Positions 1 to 5,776 of a stretch of 5,905 nt of DNA are shown in pieces. Location of the stretch: the NCBI GenBank assembly GCA_030610025.1, contig JAUWSP010000194.1, forward strand, positions 1 to 5,905, written 5' to 3'. The translations under genes and the position numbers were made by a program. Source of the stretch: Acidobacteriota bacterium (GTDB taxonomy: Bacteria > Acidobacteriota > Thermoanaerobaculia > Multivoradales > JAHEKO01). The notes under the pieces were generated by a model. That model searched no databases, was not told the origin of the DNA, and was given only the letters and a program-made list of their open reading frames with translations. Each line of letters begins with the position of its first letter. Within the stretch, counting starts at the first letter, position 1.

Positions 1-99
1 CTCGAGACCCGCCGCGCCGCGGTGGGCACCGCGACCTTCAACGCCGTCTCCTCGGTGCTCTACGGAATTATCGAGAGTCATCCGCTGCGTCGCCAGTAG
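1..99 (+). CDS. C-terminal fragment of an unidentified protein
   Basis: Frame 1 is open from the first base to a TAG at 97-99 and gives the last 32 residues of a protein, ending in SSVLYGIIESHPLRRQ. The first 20 codons all end in G or C, which is the pattern expected of a real high-GC gene; the bias relaxes where the frame overlaps the convergent gene that ends at base 68. The start lies outside the window. I do not recognise the family: the fragment contains no diagnostic motif, only a short hydrophobic stretch (FNAVSSVLYGII) followed by a basic tail. It is the only plus-strand gene I can support. Its stop lies 32 bp inside the 3' end of the minus-strand zinc-ribbon gene, so the two are tail to tail. 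Confidence 0.55.
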   Translation, partial: LETRRAAVGTATFNAVSSVLYGIIESHPLRRQ

Positions 100-559
100 G
101 AACCTCCTCGTCTTCCAGATCGGCCGGCGTGTCCCAGCTCTTGCCGAATTTGAGAACGTCGTGTTTCAGGAGGTCGAACTCCTTCTGGCGGGGTCCAGGT
201 TTCGCATCGCGAAACACCGTATCGCAGCGATAGCAGACAACCGCCTCTCGAAGACGATAGTACAGAGCAAGGTCTACGAGCGAAAGGACCACCAGAGACA
301 GACCGTAGGTCCAGGGCACCAGGACCGCGCCGATCAGTACGAGTAGACATCCCAGACCCCGGTTGAAGTCCCGTTGGCGGTAGAGGTGGTGGCACTCGCA
401 GATCGGACACACTTCGACGGCCGGAGGATCCTCGGTCCAACCTTCGGCACCGAGGGGAATCGAGTGCTGACAGTTCGGACACTGGACTTGCGAGACGCCG
501 GGTTCCAGCCGTGTCTTGAAGGGTAGTCCACAGGATTTGCATTGGATCCGAATACGCAT
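68..559 (-). CDS. Zinc-ribbon membrane protein, unknown function
   Basis: A 163-residue protein with four CxxC knuckles: C7/C10, C27/C30, C51/C54 and C109/C112. The first two pairs sit 16 residues apart and look like a complete N-terminal zinc ribbon of the MJ0042-like kind. The third pair (CPIC) and the fourth (CYRC) flank two hydrophobic segments (about 69-81 and 86-101), so a second ribbon appears to be assembled from both sides of a membrane hairpin. That topology puts all cysteines on the same face, most simply the cytoplasm. The C-terminus is acidic and probably disordered. The ATG at 559 lies 15 nt after the stop of the upstream gene, so it is probably the last gene of the lptFG operon; no strong Shine-Dalgarno is visible. 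The LYRQRDFNRxLG segment after the third CxxC resembles small zinc-ribbon proteins I recall from Acidobacteriota and Planctomycetes. No function is known to me; a regulatory or scaffold role is speculation. Confidence 0.85.
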   Translation of the reverse strand: MRIRIQCKSCGLPFKTRLEPGVSQVQCPNCQHSIPLGAEGWTEDPPAVEVCPICECHHLYRQRDFNRGLGCLLVLIGAVLVPWTYGLSLVVLSLVDLALYYRLREAVVCYRCDTVFRDAKPGPRQKEFDLLKHDVLKFGKSWDTPADLEDEEVPTGDAADDSR

Positions 560-574
560 GGCTGCCGCCGATCT

Positions 575-1390
575 TCAGACCGGGACACCGGTGATCAGAG
601 TCAAATAGAGCGCCGTGATCTCGCCGATGAGACTTCCCATGACCAGAACGTACAAGATCCCTGTGGCCGACTGATTGGCTCGGCGGTGGGCGCAGCTCAG
701 GGACATGAGGGCGAGGAGCAGGGGTATGGCGAGGCCCCACATCAGCCTGAACCAGAAGAACATGCCATGCCCATCCAGACCGATGAGGATTCTCAGGGGG
801 TGGGGCTCGACCAGAGGATCGACCCACGAGGCCAGAGTCAGCGACAGGCCGACGGTCAGGGCCCGCGCGATGACAGCTCCTAGAAGTACTTGGCAGAAAG
901 CTACGAGGTGCCGAAAGCGCAGTCCCGGTACGACCAGATACCAATGTCCAAGGAGCATGGTGCTGACAGACCACCCGAGCAGCAGCGCCGAGGCCAACAG
1001 GTTCACCGTGACCAGCAGGGTTCGGTGGGGGAGGGGAGTGAGACCGGGTATCGATGCATGACCTGCCGTCAGGAAGGCAATCCCGGCTGCAACCAGAGCC
1101 ACTCCGGCCGGCCAGAGGCTGATCGACCAGGCTTCTCGCCAAATCGTTCCGTAGTAAACGAATCCTGCCACCACTGCGACCAGCATCGCTGTCGATCCGA
1201 GTGCGGCATAGCGACCAAAGGGCTCGAGCGGGTAGAAAACGAGGACGGCGACAGCCAGGCCGAGCAATCCCAAAATGACCAGTGCAATCGTCCGGAAATA
1301 GCCGCGCCCGAAATCGCGTCCAGGTACCCAGAAAAGCGTCGTCAGGCAGCCAACAGTCAGGGACAGCAGGAAGAGAAAAAAGACCGTCAT
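575..1390 (-). CDS. Eight-helix integral membrane protein, unknown function
   Basis: A 271-residue, very hydrophobic protein with about eight transmembrane segments (roughly residues 1-20, 33-53, 64-81, 89-108, 124-144, 158-180, 210-232 and 244-266) and no soluble domain. Motifs that look conserved rather than merely hydrophobic are LLGHWYLVVP around H149, the LDGHGMFFWFRLMWGL stretch (about 205-220) with D206, H208 and R215, and RRANQSATGILYV (236-248), followed by an IGE with E257 in the last helix. Polar and histidine residues inside or at the ends of helices suggest a cofactor- or substrate-binding membrane protein, but I cannot name the family. The ATG at 1390 is chosen over an in-frame TTG at 1396, which would add two residues; neither has a convincing Shine-Dalgarno. 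It follows lptFG by 16 nt and precedes the zinc-ribbon gene by 15 nt, so co-transcription is likely. A role in LPS or envelope assembly is inference from position only. Confidence 0.85.
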   Translation of the reverse strand: MTVFFLFLLSLTVGCLTTLFWVPGRDFGRGYFRTIALVILGLLGLAVAVLVFYPLEPFGRYAALGSTAMLVAVVAGFVYYGTIWREAWSISLWPAGVALVAAGIAFLTAGHASIPGLTPLPHRTLLVTVNLLASALLLGWSVSTMLLGHWYLVVPGLRFRHLVAFCQVLLGAVIARALTVGLSLTLASWVDPLVEPHPLRILIGLDGHGMFFWFRLMWGLAIPLLLALMSLSCAHRRANQSATGILYVLVMGSLIGEITALYLTLITGVPV

Positions 1391-1406
1391 GATCAAGAAC
1401 CAGAGG

Positions 1407-3773
1407 CTAGCTGCGGACTCCCAACATCAGGTAGATCGAGAGGATGATGAAGGCGATGCTCGGACTCCAGACGGCCAACATCGGTGGTAGAGCTCCGGTC
1501 TCACCCAACGTACTGGAGAAGGCGAGAAAGGCAAAGAACACCATGCCGAGCACGATTCCGATACCAACGCCGTAGAGTGTTCCTTTCCGCCCCAATCGAA
1601 AGGAGAAAGGCAGCGCGACCAGAGACATGACCAACGAGGCGAAGGGCAGAGAGACTTTCTTGTGCAGTTCCACCAACAGCTCGGGAACGGCCTGGCCGCT
1701 GCGCTCGAGCTCCCCGATATAGTCCTTGAGCTCGCCGTAGGACATGGCCTTGGGTAGCTTGTACTCGGACTCGAAGTAGTCGGGGGTCTCCGGATAGTAG
1801 TCGATCACCGGCTGATCGAAGGTGCGAAAATCGAGCACCTCTCCGCCGTCGAACGCCCGGACCCAACCGTTCTCGAAGAGCCACGCCTCTCCGATGTAGC
1901 TTGCATTCTCCGCGAACAATCGACGCGTAAAACGATCCTCATCGTCGAACTCGAAGACCTGTAGGCGATTCAGGGCCTGGGTATCGGAGTCATAGCGCAG
2001 GTAGTTGTAGATATAGCGGCCCTGTCCGAAGAGCCATTGGTGGTCGGCGCGTCGGTACGAGCGTGCGGCAGTTCTGCCCTTGATGATGTCGTCCGCCTGC
2101 GCCACTCGTGCGTTGGCCGCGGGCAGTATCCTGGCTTCGAGGAACCCGCTGAAGGCCACGACCACCATTGCGGCGAATAGCGCTGGGACGGCGATTCGAT
2201 ACAGGCTGATACCCAGTGCCTTCGTTGCCGTGATCTCGTTCGATTTCGAAAGGACTCCGAAGACGATCAAGGTCGTCACCAGAACAGCGATCGGTGCGAT
2301 CTCGAAGACGATCTGCAGGGTCAGATACTTGTAGTAGGTCAGAATGACGCCAAAACCCGCATCGTTCTTCAGAATGTCGTCCATCCGATCCGCCATGTCG
2401 GCAACGACATAGACAGCGAGGCCCGAGAGCACCACGAGAGCAAAGACAGTGGAGAAGAGGCGGATCACATAGCGATCCAGGATGTTTGGGAAACGAAGGC
2501 GCATTCTGGGTAGGCGTAGCACGACATGAGGGCCGCCGCCGCTGGCCGCAGCTTCTGCCGGCTGCTGCTTCCGACTGGCGCGCCTCCAATGGCTCAGATT
2601 GAGCCAGGAACGCTTCCGAAGCCATCGATCGAGTCCACCCAGCATGACGGATCGATCGCTGTTGCGCCGAATCAGGAGGTAGAGGCCCAGGGCCCCGAGC
2701 GTGAAATTGGGCAGCCACATCCCCAGCCACGGCTGCAGCTTTCCCACCCGGGCCATTTCCTCACCATTGGTCAGAAGAATGTAGTAGAGCAGGATGACCG
2801 CTATGGAGACGGCGAAGCCTGAGGAACGACTGCCTCGGCCGGTGCGATAGGCGAGAGGCAGGGCAAGGAGGCCGAAGACGAAACACGCGGCGGGGATCGA
2901 GAACTTCTTGTGAATCTCGATTCTGGTTGCCAATCGCAGCTCTTTGGTCAATTCGGGATTGGCCGCCTGTTCTCGGAGCTCGGTCAGGGTTTGCTCGCGG
3001 ACCCCTTTGGATGTCGTGGCCTTGTGTCGCTGTTGTGAGGTGTATTCGTCGACGAGAACGCGATCCAGGCTCGAGATGAGGGTCGTGTGGTACTTCTCGG
3101 GCGATCGAAAGTCCATCTTGTGGATGACCGCATTCTCGAGATGCAATACGAGCCGGTCGCCGGCCTCGTCGAGGCGAACCTGCCCGCGCTCGGCAACGGT
3201 CACCTGATTCTCGTTGCTCGGTAGGTTTTCAGCGACGAACACACCCTCCCAGTATTGCGACTCCTGGGGCGCTGCGAATATATAGAGTACGAGCCCCTCC
3301 CAATCCTGGTAAAAGACACGCGGCTCGACCTGGCGCGTCACGCTGCTGCCCAGAATGTCGATTCGAAGATGCTGGAGTGCGTTATTGCCCCGCGGTAGGG
3401 CCCCGATCATCAGCACCGCGTTGAGAACCGTGAGAAGGGCAGAGATCGCCAGGACGGGGCGCGCGAGATCGAACAGGCTGATGCCGTTCGATCGCATCGC
3501 AACCAACTCGCTATCGGAGGCCAACCGGCCGATCGCTACCAGGATCGCAAAAAGAAGCGCCATGGGGATTGTCAGAACGACAATATTGGGAAGGGTGAAC
3601 AAGAGGAGCTTGCCCACCTGTGCGGCGGGAACCTCTCGACGGATGATCATGTCCGCGGAGCGAAACAGGAACTGCATGAGCAGGAGGAAGGTATACACCA
3701 AGAAGCCCAGGGTCAGCGGACCAAGGATTTCTCGCATGATGTACCTGTCGAGCTTTCGCATGCGGATTGGCAT
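1407..3773 (-). CDS. lptFG: Fused LptF-LptG lipopolysaccharide export permease
   Basis: A 788-residue inner-membrane protein containing two complete YjgP/YjgQ-family permeases. In the Lpt system LptF and LptG pair with a dimer of the LptB ATPase to pull LPS from the inner membrane and hand it to LptC/LptA. Half 1 (about 6-370) resembles LptF: LDRYIMREILGPL start, helices near 18-38, 55-80, 104-125, 290-308, 318-335 and 347-368, and a periplasmic beta-jellyroll region near 130-275. Half 2 (about 430-788) resembles LptG: LDRYVIRLFSTV start, helices near 438-460, 487-507, 527-545, 708-727, 733-755 and 766-785, jellyroll near 560-690. Both halves keep the cytoplasmic coupling segment (SDSELVAMRSNGIS, 86-99; SKSNEITATKALGIS, 509-523) and the post-jellyroll signature (EIHKKFSIP; ELHKKVSLP). 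Residues 371-429 form a basic, Ala/Gly-containing cytoplasmic linker; six helices per half make the fusion topologically sound. Each half alone is near normal family length. The ATG at 3773 is the most upstream possible start because an in-frame TAA lies within the -10 box; M5 (3761) is an alternative. Confidence 0.95.
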   Translation of the reverse strand: MPIRMRKLDRYIMREILGPLTLGFLVYTFLLLMQFLFRSADMIIRREVPAAQVGKLLLFTLPNIVVLTIPMALLFAILVAIGRLASDSELVAMRSNGISLFDLARPVLAISALLTVLNAVLMIGALPRGNNALQHLRIDILGSSVTRQVEPRVFYQDWEGLVLYIFAAPQESQYWEGVFVAENLPSNENQVTVAERGQVRLDEAGDRLVLHLENAVIHKMDFRSPEKYHTTLISSLDRVLVDEYTSQQRHKATTSKGVREQTLTELREQAANPELTKELRLATRIEIHKKFSIPAACFVFGLLALPLAYRTGRGSRSSGFAVSIAVILLYYILLTNGEEMARVGKLQPWLGMWLPNFTLGALGLYLLIRRNSDRSVMLGGLDRWLRKRSWLNLSHWRRASRKQQPAEAAASGGGPHVVLRLPRMRLRFPNILDRYVIRLFSTVFALVVLSGLAVYVVADMADRMDDILKNDAGFGVILTYYKYLTLQIVFEIAPIAVLVTTLIVFGVLSKSNEITATKALGISLYRIAVPALFAAMVVVAFSGFLEARILPAANARVAQADDIIKGRTAARSYRRADHQWLFGQGRYIYNYLRYDSDTQALNRLQVFEFDDEDRFTRRLFAENASYIGEAWLFENGWVRAFDGGEVLDFRTFDQPVIDYYPETPDYFESEYKLPKAMSYGELKDYIGELERSGQAVPELLVELHKKVSLPFASLVMSLVALPFSFRLGRKGTLYGVGIGIVLGMVFFAFLAFSSTLGETGALPPMLAVWSPSIAFIILSIYLMLGVRS

Positions 3774-3781
3774 CCGTGGCG

Positions 3782-3787
3782 ATTATA
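3782..3787 (-). promoter_or_regulatory. -10 box of the lptFG promoter (TATAAT)
   Basis: On the minus strand a perfect TATAAT lies just upstream of lptFG. Standard spacing puts the start site near base 3775, only two bases (GG) before the ATG at 3773. No purine-rich ribosome-binding site precedes either that ATG or the in-frame ATG at 3761. No good -35 hexamer is present at 16-18 bp: the bases there read AGGTCG or similar and fall within an inverted repeat. The promoter may therefore be activator-dependent, or the box may be fortuitous. The rest of the 176 bp gap between parB and lptFG shows only an AT-rich patch near 3883-3900. Confidence 0.5.
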
Positions 3788-3788
3788 C

Positions 3789-3809
3789 GGTCGAAAGTCC
3801 GTTTCGACC
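3789..3809. promoter_or_regulatory. Inverted repeat at the lptFG promoter, candidate operator
   Basis: GGTCGAAA and TTTCGACC form perfect 8 bp arms around a 5 bp spacer (GTCCG). The repeat begins one base upstream of the TATAAT box and would cover roughly positions -14 to -34 of the predicted promoter, where the -35 element should be. That placement suits a dimeric regulator. No T-run follows on either strand, so a terminator is unlikely. An 8 bp inverted repeat could occur by chance somewhere in a window this size; the position is what makes it a candidate. Confidence 0.4.
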
Positions 3810-3886
3810 TGAGGAATCTCGAGAGTGGTGTCGTGGATCGGAGAGAGTCGAGGCCCACAGAGACTGACCTACGCTGCGTCCGATAA

Positions 3887-3914
3887 GATATATTATGTAA
3901 ACCTGGGTATTCAA
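3887..3914 (-). promoter_or_regulatory. Weak alternative promoter upstream of lptFG
   Basis: On the minus strand TTGAAT (3914-3909) and TATATC (3892-3887) are separated by 16 bp inside the AT-rich patch just after parB. If used, transcription would begin near 3880 and give lptFG a leader of about 105 nt. The match is modest and AT-rich DNA gives such hits easily; it is listed as the competing explanation to the leaderless promoter closer to the gene. Confidence 0.2.
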
Positions 3915-3949
3915 TACGGGTGAAGTGGCTGACGTTCTTTCAACACCCA

Positions 3950-4825
3950 CTACTCCTTCGTATCCTGCAGCTGAATGAGAATCTGTTCCAGGGCCTGAAT
4001 GAGATCGTCCCGGTCCACCGTGCTCTTACGAAACGTCAAAGCCAGATTATAGGTCTTGTCGGCAGACTTGAATCGAAAAACGTAAGGCTTGGGCCTTCCG
4101 GACGCCGCCTTTGCGCCGGAGCTGATCTTGCGAGCCTTCGCAGCCTCCCGAAGGTCGTCACGGGTCAACCCCTGATCGGCAACCCGCTCCAGGAGCCTGA
4201 CCATCTCGACTTCGTCGTCACTGGCGGCCTTCAGAACCTCCAGCAAAAGAGACTTCGAGAGCACTCCCAGGGCTACAGCTACGCTTCGAGCACGAGGTGG
4301 AATCTGAAGCAAGGTCAGACTTTCGGTGACCACAGTCCTCGACTTCCCAACGGCTTCCGCGATCCGCTCATGCTTGTAGCCATACTGATCGGCCAGCCTT
4401 CGATATCCTTCGCCCTCCTCGAAAGGTGTCAGATCCTTTCTCTGGAGGTTCTCGACGAGAGCGATTTCGAGAGCCTCTTCGTCGTCGAGGTCCATCACAA
4501 TGACCGGCATGTCGTAGAGGTCCGCCAGGAGGGCCGCCTGATAACGCCGCTCTCCGGAAACGACACAGAAGCGATCATCGCCGCCACCATGCGGGCGCAC
4601 TAGTATGGGCTCGAGAACGCCTTTCTCCCGGATCGAAGCCGCGAGTTCGGCGAGGTTTCCCATCTCAGACCGGGGCTGTTCAGGGTCAGGCTCAATCTGG
4701 GACAGCGGCACCATTCGACCGATAGGCTCGTGCTCGCGTGAGGTCAGATCGTCGACGAAATGCGAATCGTGGCGCATCTTCACCCGCTCGGGCAGCCCCC
4801 TCTTCTTGCCGAGCTGGTCAGACAC
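3950..4825 (-). CDS. parB: ParB, CTP-dependent chromosome partition protein
   Basis: A 291-residue ParB/Spo0J-family protein that should load at parS, slide as a CTP-gated clamp and stimulate ParA. The N-terminal ParB/Srx domain starts near residue 38 (PLSQIEPDPEQPR at 40-52) and holds the nucleotide-pocket motifs GERRYQAA (91-98) and ENLQRKDLTPFEE (125-137). A helix-turn-helix follows at about 152-173 (IAEAVGKSRTVVTESLTLL), then a basic linker and a C-terminal region (242-291) rich in beta and helix. The ends are unusual: instead of the common GLGRGLxALL start there is KKRGLPERVKMRHDSHF, and the C-terminus is not the familiar short dimerisation motif. The frame stays open upstream to an ATG at 4885, but the GTG at 4825 is preferred: it overlaps the parA stop (GTGTCTGA), has GAGGAG upstream, and the extra 20 residues look like antisense to parA's own coding rather than ParB. 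The neighbour is parA, co-transcribed and probably translationally coupled. Confidence 0.95.
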   Translation of the reverse strand: MSDQLGKKRGLPERVKMRHDSHFVDDLTSREHEPIGRMVPLSQIEPDPEQPRSEMGNLAELAASIREKGVLEPILVRPHGGGDDRFCVVSGERRYQAALLADLYDMPVIVMDLDDEEALEIALVENLQRKDLTPFEEGEGYRRLADQYGYKHERIAEAVGKSRTVVTESLTLLQIPPRARSVAVALGVLSKSLLLEVLKAASDDEVEMVRLLERVADQGLTRDDLREAAKARKISSGAKAASGRPKPYVFRFKSADKTYNLALTFRKSTVDRDDLIQALEQILIQLQDTKE

Positions 4826-5576
4826 GACTGAGGATCTCCTCCGACAGTTTGTAGTATTGAAAGGCGCCGCTAGAGCGCGGAGCATAGGAAAAGATCGGTT
4901 CGCGATAGGCGGGACTTTCCTCGAGGCGAACGCTCTTGGAGATTACGGTCTCGAACAGCTTGTCTCCGAAGACCCCTTTCACCTGCTCCCTGATGTCTCG
5001 GGACAAGATCGTTCGACCATCGAAGAGCGTCAGGACGGCGCCGAGAATCTGCAGACGTCGATTGGCCCGCTGCTTGATCTTGTCGATCGTCTCGAGAAGA
5101 TCATCGGTACCCTCGAGCGCAAAGTAGCTGGATTGAATAGGAATCAAAACGTGAGTTGCGGCTACCATCGCATTGACCGTAATGATGCCGAGAGCCGGAG
5201 GCGTGTCGATGATGACGTAGTCGTACCGCCGTCTCACCTTGCTGAGCTTGTCCTTCAGACGGTAGTAGCTGTCCAGCTCGCCCAGCAGCGTGGCTTCGAT
5301 CTTGGCCAGAGCAATCGACGATGGTGCGACATGAAGATTGGGCACGTGCTCGGCCGTCACGACGACATCGGCCATGTCGACCGAGGCATCGGTCAGAACA
5401 TCGTAGATGGTTCGTTCGAGCTTGTGGATCTCGACGAATGACAGGGAGCTGTTGGCTTGCGGGTCGAGATCAACGAGGAGCGTCTTCAGCCCTTTGAGCG
5501 CCATCGCCGCGGCCAGGTTGATGGCCGTGGTGGTCTTGCCGACTCCGCCCTTCTGATTGGTGATCGCGATGATCAT
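4818..5576 (-). CDS. parA: ParA, chromosome-partitioning Walker ATPase
   Basis: A 252-residue ParA/Soj ATPase of the short chromosomal type, without an N-terminal DNA-binding extension. ATP-bound ParA dimers coat the nucleoid, and ParB-parS complexes trigger hydrolysis and follow the gradient to separate origins. Visible motifs are the deviant Walker A KGGVGKTT (9-16, with signature K9 and catalytic K14), the A' motif DLDPQAN (36-42), PSSIALAKIE (85-94) and Walker B with DTPP (120-127). The length and start match the family, MIIAITNQKGG being a typical beginning. The ATG at 5576 must be the start or lie close to it: an in-frame TAG at 5594-5592 blocks extension and there is no alternative codon between. 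No Shine-Dalgarno precedes it and a good promoter ends 12 nt upstream, suggesting a nearly leaderless message. It overlaps parB by 8 bp. Confidence in identity is very high; MinD is excluded by the DxDPQ motif and the parB partner. Confidence 0.97.
   Translation of the reverse strand: MIIAITNQKGGVGKTTTAINLAAAMALKGLKTLLVDLDPQANSSLSFVEIHKLERTIYDVLTDASVDMADVVVTAEHVPNLHVAPSSIALAKIEATLLGELDSYYRLKDKLSKVRRRYDYVIIDTPPALGIITVNAMVAATHVLIPIQSSYFALEGTDDLLETIDKIKQRANRRLQILGAVLTLFDGRTILSRDIREQVKGVFGDKLFETVISKSVRLEESPAYREPIFSYAPRSSGAFQYYKLSEEILSRV
4836..4841 (-). promoter_or_regulatory. Ribosome-binding site of parB, inside parA
   Basis: The minus strand reads GAGGAG ten bases before the GTG at 4825, within the last codons of parA. 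It is the only clear Shine-Dalgarno sequence in front of a gene start in this window and supports the GTG start over the longer ATG-initiated frame. Confidence 0.6.
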
Positions 5577-5588
5577 GAAATCGACGGC

Positions 5589-5617
5589 AGTCTATGTGAA
5601 GGTGTCCAGGGGGTCAA
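5589..5617 (-). promoter_or_regulatory. Sigma70-type promoter of parAB
   Basis: On the minus strand TTGACC (5617-5612) and TAGACT (5594-5589) are separated by exactly 17 bp, matching the housekeeping consensus at 5 of 6 and 4 of 6 positions. The predicted start is near 5582 (G) or 5581 (A), leaving five or six bases before the parA ATG and no room for a ribosome-binding site. This is the best promoter in the window. Confidence 0.65.
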
Positions 5618-5669
5618 GCAGGTCGACACCAAGCCAGAGTACAGCCGAGAGTCTTTCTTGTCTTGATCG

Positions 5670-5689
5670 AATGTCGGCGCGCCGACATT
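5670..5689. repeat. Perfect 20 bp palindrome upstream of parAB
   Basis: AATGTCGGCGCGCCGACATT reads identically on both strands with no spacer and sits in the gap between the parAB promoter and the upstream gene, centred about 98 bp before the predicted parA start site. No T-run follows on either strand, which argues against a Rho-independent terminator. It could be an operator for a dimeric regulator or a non-canonical ParB or other protein site; it does not resemble the usual parS (TGTTTCACGTGAAACA). The remainder of the 200 bp gap shows only the parA promoter and a weak hairpin near the upstream stop codon. Confidence 0.6.
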
Positions 5690-5776
5690 GCGCCCAAAGC
5701 ATTCAAAGCAAAGGGGTTCCCTGTCTGGTGTTGGTGCCCCTGCGCCTCGAAGTCGGGCTGATTCTCACGCCCGCAG

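Noticed and set aside
1..60. Higher GC at the left edge as a transfer boundary
   Set aside because: Only about 60 bases, explained by GC-ending codons of one gene fragment; too short to infer a composition break.
78..1142. 354-residue minus-strand open frame overlapping two membrane genes
   Set aside because: Arg/Pro/Ser-rich low-complexity translation typical of an out-of-frame reading of GC-rich DNA. It conflicts with the zinc-ribbon and eight-helix proteins, which have clear motifs.
1990..2730. 246-residue minus-strand frame inside lptFG
   Set aside because: Shadow of lptFG in another frame: rich in Arg, Ser and Pro and without motifs, while lptFG is unmistakable across the same bases.
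3907..3917. GTATT-C-AATAC mini-palindrome after parB
   Set aside because: Five-base arms with a one-base centre are common by chance, and no T-run supports a terminator.
3920..4603. 227-residue plus-strand frame antisense to parB
   Set aside because: Lies wholly opposite well-conserved ParB coding sequence and has no recognisable domain. The AT-rich patch before it (TATATT near 3889) lacks a convincing plus-strand -35.
5338..5353. CACGTG core in parA as a possible parS
   Set aside because: Only the central six bases and one flank base match the canonical 16 bp parS; the flanks are GC-rich and not symmetric to the consensus.
4605..5441. 278-residue plus-strand frame antisense to the parA/parB junction
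   Set aside because: Mirror of conserved ParA and ParB codons; no domain or ribosome-binding site seen.
5754..5773. Small hairpin (CGGGC / GCCCG, 10-base loop) just after the right-edge stop codon, as a terminator
   Set aside because: Only a 5 bp stem with a large loop and no T-run on the minus strand; too weak to call.
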